Below, piece by piece: positions 34,527 through 43,487 of a stretch of DNA of 64,000 nucleotides. The notes under the pieces are model-generated. The model had not been told where the DNA came from. It was given only the letters and a program-made list of their open reading frames with translations, and did no database searches. Source of the stretch: T3Sed10-241 sp036751905 (GTDB lineage: Bacteria > Bacteroidota > Bacteroidia > Flavobacteriales_D > Cryomorphaceae). How positions within the stretch are numbered: position 1 is the stretch's first letter; each line of letters starts with the position of its first letter. The position numbers and the translations under genes are program-made. The stretch lies in assembly GCA_036751905.1 (NCBI GenBank), contig DAIOTP010000003.1, forward strand, positions 3,773-67,772, written 5' to 3'.

Positions 34527-36152
34527 ATGAAAAGCCTCACTTGCGAAAAAAGTTGGAAGGAAATATTTGCGAAGGACAAGGACATCCTTCCAAAATTTCG
34601 ACGCGACATTCTGCCTGCATACATGATGAAAATGCGCTGGTTTGGGGCTAAAACATCACGCATCAAGCACTACAATATAGAGTACGCCGCACCTTATGAC
34701 ATCAACCAGCGCGATAAGGCATTTATTCTCTTCGTAGAAGTGGTATTCGAGGGCTCCTTTAGCGAATCGTATTTGTTGCCGGTATGCATGCTTCCGCAAA
34801 AACCCGTGGACGCCCGTGCAAGCATCTGTGAAGTGAAACTTGCAGATGGCAGCTCCGCGGGCTATCTCGTCGATGCCATTTTTTGCGAAAAGTTCAGGGC
34901 CAGCTTGTTCAAAAATATTGTGGGGCGTAAAAAAATCGAACTCGGAGGCCGTTTCCTGCGCTTTAGCCGGGGCAAGCGCCTCAAAGCTTCAGCGGCGGGC
35001 AAGCAAATCAACTCCAGGGTGCTGGAAGTGGAGCAAAGCAACTCCACCATTGTATATGAAGACAAATACTTTTTAAAAATATACCGCAAGCTCTTCAGAA
35101 ACAACAATCCCGACCTGGAGCTTACCCGGTTTCTTTCCGAAAAAGCCAACTTCCCCTATTCACCCCATTTCGCCGGAAGTATTGAATGGGTACGGGCCGA
35201 TTATTACACCGTGTCGCTAGGCCTTATGCAAGAAAAGGTTGAAAATGAAGGTGAAGCATGGAACGATGCCCTCAATGAAATTGAAGGATTCTTTAAGCGC
35301 ATCACCGAATTGAAAGTTGGCCTTGATGATTTGCCCAAAATTGAATTGTACAAACCCGTACGCCTAGAGGAAATACCCGAGTTCTATACCAAGTTGGTGG
35401 GTGAGCCCATGTTGCGCAAAGTGAAGAACCTTGCCATTCGTACCGCCGAGCTGCACCTCTCTCTAGCCAGCGATAAAACCGACAGGCACTTCAATCCTGA
35501 AAGCTTCAACAGTGATTACACCGTGTGGCTGCTCAACAGGGTGATGTATATGTATGACAGGCGCTTCCAACTGCTCGACCAGCATAAGGAGACGCTCAAA
35601 GGCAAAGCCCGGGAATACGCCGATTACCTCATTGAACACAAGGACCTCATCAAGGACCGGCTCCTTAACTTCGACGAGCAGAAGCTCAACTCCTGCCGCA
35701 TACGCATTCATGGTGATTATCACCTCGGGCAGGTACTCATTACAGGCAAAGATGTATGCATACTCGACTTTGAAGGAGAGCCGGAGAGCACCATCCGGGA
35801 CCGCAAGGTGAAGCAGCCCCCGGTAAAAGATCTTGCAGGCCTGTTTCGTTCATACCACTACGCTGTGTTTTCCACCATTTTTCAAAGGCTTGGTGAAAAC
35901 AATGACCCCGACCAGCTCACGGAGATAGGCGGTCGGTACTACCGTCTGATTGTGGGCCTTAGCCTTTACTATTACATCAAAACTGCTACTGAAGGGGGAC
36001 TCGATATTGGTTACGCACGCGAAATAGACTTCCTGCTGCGTTACCATATTTTTGAAAAAGCCATTTACGAACTCGGCTATGAATTACACGCCCGTCCCGA
36101 TTGGGTGATTATTCCCCTAAAGGGCATTATGCAAATACTCAACAACGATTAA
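34527..36152 (+). CDS. mak: Maltokinase
   Basis: A 541-residue kinase that makes maltose 1-phosphate from maltose and a nucleoside triphosphate, feeding GlgE. The N-terminal cap domain begins near ILPKFRRDILPAYMMKMRWF. The aminoglycoside-kinase-like active site is RIHGDYHLGQVL (His395, Asp397) with ILDFEGEP (Asp414, Glu416). In many bacteria this domain is fused to trehalose synthase TreS; here it stands alone, and no treS is nearby. It lies 3 bases after glgE and 1 base before glgB, so it is clearly co-transcribed. Confidence 0.93.
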   Translation: MKSLTCEKSWKEIFAKDKDILPKFRRDILPAYMMKMRWFGAKTSRIKHYNIEYAAPYDINQRDKAFILFVEVVFEGSFSESYLLPVCMLPQKPVDARASICEVKLADGSSAGYLVDAIFCEKFRASLFKNIVGRKKIELGGRFLRFSRGKRLKASAAGKQINSRVLEVEQSNSTIVYEDKYFLKIYRKLFRNNNPDLELTRFLSEKANFPYSPHFAGSIEWVRADYYTVSLGLMQEKVENEGEAWNDALNEIEGFFKRITELKVGLDDLPKIELYKPVRLEEIPEFYTKLVGEPMLRKVKNLAIRTAELHLSLASDKTDRHFNPESFNSDYTVWLLNRVMYMYDRRFQLLDQHKETLKGKAREYADYLIEHKDLIKDRLLNFDEQKLNSCRIRIHGDYHLGQVLITGKDVCILDFEGEPESTIRDRKVKQPPVKDLAGLFRSYHYAVFSTIFQRLGENNDPDQLTEIGGRYYRLIVGLSLYYYIKTATEGGLDIGYAREIDFLLRYHIFEKAIYELGYELHARPDWVIIPLKGIMQILNND

Positions 36153-36153
36153 T

Positions 36154-38085
36154 ATGAGCCAAGAAACTGTCATTTCACATAGCCTCTTCACCGATTTCGA
36201 CACCGCGCTCTTCTCCGCCGGAAAGCATTATAAAGTCTATGAAAAACTGGGGAGCCACCCTATTGAACTCAATGGTGTTGCCGGAACTTATTTTGCGGTG
36301 TGGGCGCCCAATGCTGCCTCGGTATCGGTCATTGGCAATTTCAACAATTGGAATAAAAAAAGCCATCCCCTGAACGTACGTTGGGACCCCAGCGGAATTT
36401 GGGAAGGATTCATCCCAGGGGTCAAAGAAGGCGATATATACAAGTACGCCATTAAAATACGCGGAGCCGAGGCCTACCTTGAAAAGGGTGACCCCTATGC
36501 AAGGCAATGGGAATGCCCCCCACTCACCGCATCTGTGGTGCGCAAGCTCAACATCAAGTGGACGGACAGTACATGGATGAAAAGCCGCAAAAACAAAAAC
36601 AGCCTCGACGCCCCCATGTCTGTATATGAAGTACACTTGGGCAGCTGGAGGCGCCGACCTGAGGAGGGCAACCGCTCATTGAGCTACAGGGAGCTTGCCG
36701 CCGAACTCGTGCCATACGTGAAGCAGCTAGGATTTACGCATGTGGAGTTGATGCCTGTTATGGAGCATCCATTTTTCGGCTCCTGGGGATACCAAATTAC
36801 TGGCTATTTCGCACCGAGCTCACGTTTCGGTAGCCCTGAAGATTTTGCATTCCTTGTGAATGCTTTCCATAAAGCCGGCATCGGCGTATTGATAGACTGG
36901 GTGCCCAGCCACTTCCCAGGCGATATGCACGGATTGTTTCGCTTCGACGGCACCGCACTCTACGAACATGATGACCCAAGGCTCGGTTACCACCCCGATT
37001 GGAAGAGCTTTATATTCAACTATGGGCGCAATGAGGTACGCTCCTTCCTGATCAGCAATGTGCTGTACTGGTTGGAATTGTTTCATGTGGACGGCATCCG
37101 TGTTGATGCTGTGGCATCCATGCTTTACCTTGACTACAGCCGCAAGGAGGGTGAGTGGATTCCCAACCGTTTCGGCGGCCGCGAAAACCTTGAAGCAGTA
37201 TCCTTGCTCAAGGAAATGAACGAGGCCGTTTACACCAACTTCCCTGATGTACAAACCATTGCTGAGGAAAGTACTTCATGGCCTATGGTATCAAGGCCAG
37301 TATCGCTTGGCGGGCTCGGATTTGGTATGAAGTGGATGATGGGCTGGATGAATGACATGCTCGTGTATATGAAACGCGATTCGATTTACCGCCGTTTTCA
37401 CCAAGACAACCTCACATTTAGCCTGGTGTATGCCTTTACGGAAAATTTCATGCTCCCCCTTTCCCACGACGAGGTGGTGCACGGCAAGGGCTCCTTGCTG
37501 AGCCGAATGCCCGGCGATGAATGGCAACGATTTGCCAACCTGCGCGCACTCTATGCCTGGATGTATACCCATCCCGGTACCAAACTGCTATTTATGGGAT
37601 GCGAGTTTGGCCAATTCAGGGAGTGGAAACACGATGAAAGCCTGCTCTGGAATCTGTGTCAGCTCGAAAGCCACAGTGGCATATCTGAAATGGTTACCGA
37701 GCTCAATACATTGTACAAAGAAAAACCCGCCCTTCACGATTACAACTTCAGCGCTGAAGGCTTTGAGGTCATTGACTTTGGCGATTCGAGAAATTCTGTG
37801 ATCTGCTTTTACCGCAAAAGCAAGGCGACCGGGAAAAATGGGGTGTCAAAACTGTTGATCATTGGAAACTTTACTCCTTCGGTGCATGAAAATTACCGCG
37901 TTGGTGTGGATGACAGTGGCAGCTACCGTGAAATATTCAACTCTGACTCCCTCCGATTTGGCGGAAGCGGATTTACAAACGAAACGGTGCTCAAAGCAAG
38001 CAAGGAGCCAAGCCACAGCCGCAAGCACAGCCTGGAACTCAGGTTGCCACCATTGGGCTTCACCATTCTGGAACTGGGCAAATAG
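36154..38085 (+). CDS. glgB: 1,4-alpha-glucan branching enzyme
   Basis: A 643-residue GH13 enzyme that introduces alpha-1,6 branches into glycogen. It has an N-terminal CBM48 (YFAVWAPNAASVSVIGNFNN), the barrel with DGIRVDAVASML (Asp318), TIAEESTSWP (Glu371) and PLSHDEVVHGKG (Asp439), then a C-terminal beta domain. It lacks the extra N-terminal module of longer GlgB proteins. It begins right after maltokinase and completes the GlgE route to a branched glucan. Confidence 0.96.
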   Translation: MSQETVISHSLFTDFDTALFSAGKHYKVYEKLGSHPIELNGVAGTYFAVWAPNAASVSVIGNFNNWNKKSHPLNVRWDPSGIWEGFIPGVKEGDIYKYAIKIRGAEAYLEKGDPYARQWECPPLTASVVRKLNIKWTDSTWMKSRKNKNSLDAPMSVYEVHLGSWRRRPEEGNRSLSYRELAAELVPYVKQLGFTHVELMPVMEHPFFGSWGYQITGYFAPSSRFGSPEDFAFLVNAFHKAGIGVLIDWVPSHFPGDMHGLFRFDGTALYEHDDPRLGYHPDWKSFIFNYGRNEVRSFLISNVLYWLELFHVDGIRVDAVASMLYLDYSRKEGEWIPNRFGGRENLEAVSLLKEMNEAVYTNFPDVQTIAEESTSWPMVSRPVSLGGLGFGMKWMMGWMNDMLVYMKRDSIYRRFHQDNLTFSLVYAFTENFMLPLSHDEVVHGKGSLLSRMPGDEWQRFANLRALYAWMYTHPGTKLLFMGCEFGQFREWKHDESLLWNLCQLESHSGISEMVTELNTLYKEKPALHDYNFSAEGFEVIDFGDSRNSVICFYRKSKATGKNGVSKLLIIGNFTPSVHENYRVGVDDSGSYREIFNSDSLRFGGSGFTNETVLKASKEPSHSRKHSLELRLPPLGFTILELGK

Positions 38086-38130
38086 CCCGGAAATTCGAGA
38101 ACAAGCATTTTAATAAAGAACGAGAGAGCG

Positions 38131-40557
38131 ATGAGTAAATACATATGCATACACGGCCACTTTTACCAGCCACCCAGAGAAAATGCATGGCTTGAAAAAA
38201 TAGAATACCAAGACTCCGCGGCACCCTATCACGATTGGAATGAGCGCATAACGGAGGAATGCTATATGCCAAACGGCGTGTCGCGCATCCTCAACGAAAA
38301 CCACAAGATCGTGGATATCGTGAACAACTATGCCCGCATGAGTTTCAACTTTGGTCCTACCCTGCTCAGCTGGCTCGAAGTAAACCGCCCCAAGACTTAT
38401 CAAGCCATTCTGGACGCTGACACCCAAAGTATGGAATACTTTGGAGGCCATGGATCGGCGATGGCACAGGTGTACAACCACATCATCATGCCCCTGGCTT
38501 CAAGGCGCGACAAAGAAACCCAGGTGGTATGGGGCATCCGCGATTTCGAAAGCCGCTTTAAGCGAAAACCTGAAGGCATGTGGCTTGCAGAAACTGCCGT
38601 GGACACTGAAACGCTTGAGGTACTTGCCGAAAATGGTATCCGCTTTACCGTGTTGGCGCCACGACAGGCGAAGCGCTTTAGGGCCAATGGCAGTGAGCAG
38701 TGGCACAATGGCATTGACCCTTTACAACCTTACGTGTGCAACTTGCCCTCAGGCCTTAAGATCAATCTCTTCTTTTATGATGGCAAACGCTCCGAAGCTG
38801 TAGCCTTCAAGGGGCTACTCAAGGATGGGAAAGAATTTGCACGATACCTGGTCGGGGGCTTTGACGGACGCGGTGGCAATCAACTCCTGCACATCGCCAC
38901 CGATGGTGAGAGTTATGGACACCACCACCGCTATGGTGATATGGCCATGGCCTACTGCATGCGCTACATTGAAACGAACAAGCTCGCGACCATCACCAAC
39001 TACAGCAAATATCTCGAACTGCAACCTCCTCAGCATGAAGCCGAAATCTACGACAATTCTTCATGGAGCTGTGCGCACGGTGTGGAGCGCTGGCGAAGCA
39101 ATTGTGGTTGCAACTCTGGAGGTAGGCCTGACTGGAATCAAGAATGGCGGCGCCCCTTGCGTGAAAGCCTTAACTGGCTACAGGACAAAGTCACTGAGAT
39201 GTATGTCAAGGGATTGGCGGCCTACAAGGTAAATCCTGATAAGTTGCGAAATGACTACATAGAGGTGATTTTGAACCGCACCCAGGAAGTTGTCAATACC
39301 TTTCTGCACAAAAACTTCGGTAACCTCAGTGCCGATGAACAAACCCAGATTATGCGTCTGCTTGAAATGCAGCGCAATGGACTTCTTATGTTCACAAGTT
39401 GCGGATGGTTCTTTGATGAAATTTCGGGCATTGAAACTGTGCAAATTTTGCAATATGCACGCCGTACCATACAGCTCGCGCGCAGCGTATCGGGACAATC
39501 GCTCGATAGGGAATTCAGAAAGCGGCTCGGTGAAGCCCGAAGCAACCTACCCGAATATGGTGATGGATCGAAGGTATACTTGCGTTTTGTCACCCCTTCA
39601 GAGGTTACACTCACGCACATAGGGATGCACTATGCCGTGTCTTCGCTGTTTGCAGAAGATCCCAACGACATCACAGTGCTGAACTACACCTGCCGAAGTT
39701 CGGACTTTAAGCGCATGGCACAAGGTTCACAAAAGTTGGCTGTAGGGCGAACTTACGTAAAATCAAAAGTAACCTTCAGCGAAAAGCACTTCAGTTTTGT
39801 TGTGCTCTATTTGGGTCAGCACCACCTCATTGGAAAAGCTTTTGAATCCGTACCCCGGGAGGAATATCTCAAATTCAGCGACGAGGTGATGGAGGCCTTC
39901 TCTCAATCCAACGTTTCAAAAGTAATTGAGCTCTTCAGGCGTTATCCGGAACAACGGAGCTTCTCCTTTTTTGACATGTTTAAGGATGAACAACTTAAGA
40001 TGCTAAATGGTATCCTCGATTACAGCATGGACTTGGCCTCTTCCTCCTACAAAAAGATCAACGACCGCAACTATAGCGTAATCAATGTAATGCGCAATTC
40101 AGGCCTCAAGCCTCCCGCCCTGTTGCTCAACAACCTCGAAATGCTTCTCAACTATGAGTTGAGGGAGTTTTTCCAGCCCGACGCCAGCCGCGTTCGCATT
40201 GATGAACTCAAGCAGGTGATTCGCGACTTCAAGAAGTGGAACTTCGTGGTGGACCACAGTGATCTCAACTTCATTTGCACCAACAAATTGCACAGTATGC
40301 TCACCTCAATTGGACCCATACACAGTGCCAACATTTTATCTACATTAGAACAGTTTGAAAACATGCGTTCAACCCTGGACCTCCTCGGGCGCATTGGCGT
40401 ACACCCGGAGCTGAATGATGTGCAAAATGCCGTGTTCAGAATACTAAAAACTACAAAAGCTGAGATTCCTGGCAGTGTGCGGAAGCAATTGCTCGACTTT
40501 GCCGAATATGTGAACCTCGATGTGCAACAATTCGCGCTGAAGGATGTGTTGATGTAA
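38131..40557 (+). CDS. Glycoside hydrolase family 57 with DUF3536
   Basis: An 808-residue cytoplasmic protein without a signal peptide. It starts ICIHGHFYQPPRENAW (GH57 motif 1, His8 and His10). The likely nucleophile is Glu154 in GMWLAETAVD, with a further acid in HIATDGESYGHHH (Asp258), then a long DUF3536 region to the end. GH57 enzymes act on alpha-glucans as amylases, branching enzymes or 4-alpha-glucanotransferases. The DUF3536 branch is not well characterised. Its place 45 bases after glgB suggests it remodels or trims the GlgE-made glucan and might release maltose, which is inference. Confidence 0.88.
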   Translation: MSKYICIHGHFYQPPRENAWLEKIEYQDSAAPYHDWNERITEECYMPNGVSRILNENHKIVDIVNNYARMSFNFGPTLLSWLEVNRPKTYQAILDADTQSMEYFGGHGSAMAQVYNHIIMPLASRRDKETQVVWGIRDFESRFKRKPEGMWLAETAVDTETLEVLAENGIRFTVLAPRQAKRFRANGSEQWHNGIDPLQPYVCNLPSGLKINLFFYDGKRSEAVAFKGLLKDGKEFARYLVGGFDGRGGNQLLHIATDGESYGHHHRYGDMAMAYCMRYIETNKLATITNYSKYLELQPPQHEAEIYDNSSWSCAHGVERWRSNCGCNSGGRPDWNQEWRRPLRESLNWLQDKVTEMYVKGLAAYKVNPDKLRNDYIEVILNRTQEVVNTFLHKNFGNLSADEQTQIMRLLEMQRNGLLMFTSCGWFFDEISGIETVQILQYARRTIQLARSVSGQSLDREFRKRLGEARSNLPEYGDGSKVYLRFVTPSEVTLTHIGMHYAVSSLFAEDPNDITVLNYTCRSSDFKRMAQGSQKLAVGRTYVKSKVTFSEKHFSFVVLYLGQHHLIGKAFESVPREEYLKFSDEVMEAFSQSNVSKVIELFRRYPEQRSFSFFDMFKDEQLKMLNGILDYSMDLASSSYKKINDRNYSVINVMRNSGLKPPALLLNNLEMLLNYELREFFQPDASRVRIDELKQVIRDFKKWNFVVDHSDLNFICTNKLHSMLTSIGPIHSANILSTLEQFENMRSTLDLLGRIGVHPELNDVQNAVFRILKTTKAEIPGSVRKQLLDFAEYVNLDVQQFALKDVLM

Positions 40558-40579
40558 CATGAATTGCGCGGTATAGCGC

Positions 40580-40606
40580 AAAAAAAAACCGGCCTCAAGC
40601 CGGTTT
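40580..40606 (-). terminator. Terminator between convergent GH57 and CBM48 genes
   Basis: Stem AAACCGGC with GCCGGTTT around a CTCAA loop. The minus-strand side is followed by nine T-equivalents, so it serves the CBM48 gene best. On the plus strand only a short TTT follows, giving weaker termination of the glg operon. Confidence 0.72.
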
Positions 40607-40626
40607 CCAATGAGCGCTATGGGCCA

Positions 40627-40932
40627 TTAAAGGGCCACAACCGAATTTTCTTCAAATGATACCCCTGCTGGAGCATACTTGTCGGCTTCGCCGTCATTGT
40701 GCCATCTTTCGCCATCAATGAAGTAGCGGAATTGGTATTCTTTACCGGTTTCAAGATCAACGGTAGCTTTGAAGCTGCCATCCTTTTGCTTTTTCATCGT
40801 GATTGGCGATTCGAGCCACTTGCTGAAATCACCAACCAATTGTACGTTTTCTACCTCGCCTGCTGTACTGGCTTCCACGCTGAAAGTCACTTTACATACG
40901 GGCTTCGTTTTGAGAAACTGCTTTTTAATCAT
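40627..40932 (-). CDS. Stand-alone CBM48 / isoamylase early-set domain protein
   Basis: A 101-residue cytoplasmic protein made of a single E-set glycogen-binding module: VCKVTFSVEASTAGEVENVQ, LVGDFSKWLESPITMKKQKD, then LETGKEYQFRYFIDGERWHN. This matches CBM48 modules of branching enzymes and AMP kinase beta. There is no catalytic domain. It probably binds the stored glucan and may recruit or regulate enzymes, which is inference. I use the ATG at 40932 over 40962 because the family-like sequence starts there and a -7 element ends 27 bases upstream. Confidence 0.87.
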   Translation of the reverse strand: MIKKQFLKTKPVCKVTFSVEASTAGEVENVQLVGDFSKWLESPITMKKQKDGSFKATVDLETGKEYQFRYFIDGERWHNDGEADKYAPAGVSFEENSVVAL

Positions 40933-40959
40933 GTTGTTAGATTGAATATAAATTCGGCG

Positions 40960-40967
40960 CAAATGTA
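40960..40967 (-). promoter_or_regulatory. -7 promoter element TACATTTG of the CBM48 gene
   Basis: Exact TAnnTTTG match on the minus strand, 27 bases upstream of the ATG at 40932. It overlaps the alternative start at 40962, which argues against that start. Confidence 0.55.
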
Positions 40968-41002
40968 AACAAAGAAAATCAAAGTGTCATTAAAACACTA
41001 TG

Positions 41003-43396
41003 TTAAATATTCGTTAAATCACTGAAATGGATTTTCGCTGCATGGCGCCAATCCTTCAGATCAATATAGGCCAGGCGCTCGATGAGTTTGGCACCATCGG
41101 GGTAGTACTCGCAGGGATCAAAGTTAGAAATTGCAGCGAGAAAACGAAAATTTTCATGTCGCACCTGCATAGATTCACCATTGAGCTCAACCGAATGCCC
41201 ACTGAAGCCATGCAAATACAACCTTAAGCCTACGTAACTGCCTGCATAATTTCCCTCCACAGCCGATACCGAAATACCATGGCTATCAACAGCCAAAGTC
41301 CGGAGAAGGCAATCACCGCCGATGGTAAGGCCATCATCCTCATAATACTGGTAAGACGATTTACCGCCCAAATACACATGTACGTCCAGCCTCAAGTCAT
41401 TGCGCTCACCCATATACGCGGGCGCCTCATGCGTGGTAGGAAGGATGCTGCCAGCCTTGACAAAAACTGGGATGGTATCGCGTTGAAGCTCTACGAGATG
41501 CTCTTGACCACCTGCATACAATTGATCATTGAAAAAATTGTACCAATTGCCTTTCGGCAAATACACCTTTGCCAGCATGGCTTCCGCTTCGACCGGACAT
41601 ACCAGCAAGCCATCGCCCAGCATAAACTGGTTCTCAAAAGGTTTGGAGAAGATTTTCCATTCATCGAAATAATCAAACAACAAACTGCGCACAGGCGGCA
41701 TACCATTGATACTCGACTCATAGAAAAGTGAATAAAGATGTGGAAGCAGCCTATAGCGCAAATGGATGTAATTGCGCGCTACTTCCGTGCACTCTTCACC
41801 AAATGACCATGGTTCGGCATGCTTGCTATTGATCATGGTGTGAGCCCGCATCAAAGGGTGAAAAACGGCACAGGCCATCCAGCGCCGGTAGAGTGCTGCG
41901 CTGGCATCGCCTGTGAAACCGCCAACATCATTTCCCGCAAAGGGAAACCCTGACAAACCCATGCCAGCCACCATGCGTGCACCAAGCAGCATGTGCTCAT
42001 TGTTGGCCTGGTTATCACCAGTCCACAATGCACTATCGCGTTGACCGCCACTAAAGGTGGCGCGGGTGAGTATAAATGAGCGCTGATTGTCTAAAGCCCC
42101 AGCAGCCCCTTCGGCAGTGGCTCGGGCCATTTGCATGCCATACACGTTGTGCGCCTCTTTGTGAGAGCCTTTTTTGCCGTCAAGGCCAAAACGGACTATG
42201 CCCGGAGTGTGATGGCCCCACACGGCGGGCTCGTTCATATCGTTCCAAAAACCGTCGACCCCCATCTGCACAAGTTCGGCCACATATTGGCCCCACCATG
42301 TGCGGACACGCTCCTCTGTAAAATCCGGAAATTGACACCAGCCAGGCCATGCCGCGCCTTTGTATGGCTGGTTATCCGGATATTTCACAAACACATCGGC
42401 ATCCTGGCCTTCATCATAAATCCTGTAGCCAGGTTCAACCTTGATGCCAGGATCTAAAATTACCACGACCCTGAAGCCCATTTTTTTGAGTTCCTTTATA
42501 AGCCGCGAAGGATCTGGAAAGTGCTCATTATGCCATGTAAACACCTTGAAATCCTGCATGTAATGGATATCGAAATAAATCACATCGGCGGGAATATTGA
42601 GTTCCCTGAAAGTTTGCGCCACCCGAAGTATTTCTGAATCGGGATAGTAGCTATACCTACATTGCTGAAAACCAAGACTCCAAAGCGATGGCAATGAAGT
42701 GCGGCCCGTGAGCGCAGTGTAGTCGCGGAGTATATCAGCAGGTTTGGGCCCTGCAAAAAAGAAGTAGTCGAGTTCACCTGATGCCGCCTGAAAGAAACTA
42801 AAGCGATCATTGGCGGCGCCAAAGTTGAAGGTGGTTTCACTGTGGTTGTTGAGGAAAATGCCGTAAGGCTGTTCATGGCTTAGGCCAATAAAGAAGGGAC
42901 AAGACACGTACAAGGGGTCTGTACCTCCATGATAACCAAAGGCATCAGTATTCCAGTTGCGAAACTGCTTGCCGGCTTTGTCGAGTGGTCCTGTACGCTC
43001 GCCCAAGCCAAAGAAACGCTCGCCAGGCTGCAAGCTGCGGTAATTGGTGACTTCGGTTCCATCCCAACATATGCCCAAGCCAGGGTCATCTTGGGAAAGC
43101 ACTTGGCCCTCCCTGGTTTCAAAGCGCATGCGGAGGGGTGCCATTTGAATGTTGAGCCTCACATGGGCGGTGTCGACGCGGAAGGTATCGGATAGTACTT
43201 GTACCACCACCGTATGGGGCGCCGGCAAGGATGGACATGCGTATGTGTGCTCCTGAAAGGCGGAGTTCAACTGGATCACCTGTATACGGAAAGTGGATTC
43301 ATTGTATTGCGATATGCGAATATGGGCCTCTTCTGTATCTATGAGGAGTCGCCCTTGCTCCAAACGGTGTGCTTGCACCGAGCCAATCATTTTCAT
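41003..43396 (-). CDS. GH31 alpha-glucosidase, cytoplasmic
   Basis: A 797-residue GH31 enzyme. An N-terminal beta-sandwich (GERFFGLGERTGPLDKAG) is followed by the barrel with nucleophile Asp386 in DGFWNDMNEPAVWG and acid/base Asp461 in ALWTGDNQA, then C-terminal beta domains. It releases glucose from the non-reducing end of alpha-glucans. There is no signal peptide, so it acts inside the cell, unlike many Bacteroidota GH31 enzymes. The protein starts MKMIGSVQAHRLEQGR, with a near -7 match just upstream. It sits beside the glg cluster and fits glucan breakdown. Confidence 0.93.
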   Translation of the reverse strand: MKMIGSVQAHRLEQGRLLIDTEEAHIRISQYNESTFRIQVIQLNSAFQEHTYACPSLPAPHTVVVQVLSDTFRVDTAHVRLNIQMAPLRMRFETREGQVLSQDDPGLGICWDGTEVTNYRSLQPGERFFGLGERTGPLDKAGKQFRNWNTDAFGYHGGTDPLYVSCPFFIGLSHEQPYGIFLNNHSETTFNFGAANDRFSFFQAASGELDYFFFAGPKPADILRDYTALTGRTSLPSLWSLGFQQCRYSYYPDSEILRVAQTFRELNIPADVIYFDIHYMQDFKVFTWHNEHFPDPSRLIKELKKMGFRVVVILDPGIKVEPGYRIYDEGQDADVFVKYPDNQPYKGAAWPGWCQFPDFTEERVRTWWGQYVAELVQMGVDGFWNDMNEPAVWGHHTPGIVRFGLDGKKGSHKEAHNVYGMQMARATAEGAAGALDNQRSFILTRATFSGGQRDSALWTGDNQANNEHMLLGARMVAGMGLSGFPFAGNDVGGFTGDASAALYRRWMACAVFHPLMRAHTMINSKHAEPWSFGEECTEVARNYIHLRYRLLPHLYSLFYESSINGMPPVRSLLFDYFDEWKIFSKPFENQFMLGDGLLVCPVEAEAMLAKVYLPKGNWYNFFNDQLYAGGQEHLVELQRDTIPVFVKAGSILPTTHEAPAYMGERNDLRLDVHVYLGGKSSYQYYEDDGLTIGGDCLLRTLAVDSHGISVSAVEGNYAGSYVGLRLYLHGFSGHSVELNGESMQVRHENFRFLAAISNFDPCEYYPDGAKLIERLAYIDLKDWRHAAKIHFSDLTNI

Positions 43397-43487
43397 GCCG
43401 CAAATTAAGACCTAAGAAGTACAATGCAAAAGAAAAATAGACAAGCCCATGCGATTTAATTCAAAATACCCAACTTCGTGTGAGATT

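Noticed and set aside
34527..36152. TreS-maltokinase fusion
   Set aside because: At 541 residues only the cap and kinase domains fit, and no GH13 barrel is present.
41279..41731. Open frame of 150 residues opposite the GH31 gene
   Set aside because: It lies fully inside a well-supported GH31 gene and shows no domain or promoter.
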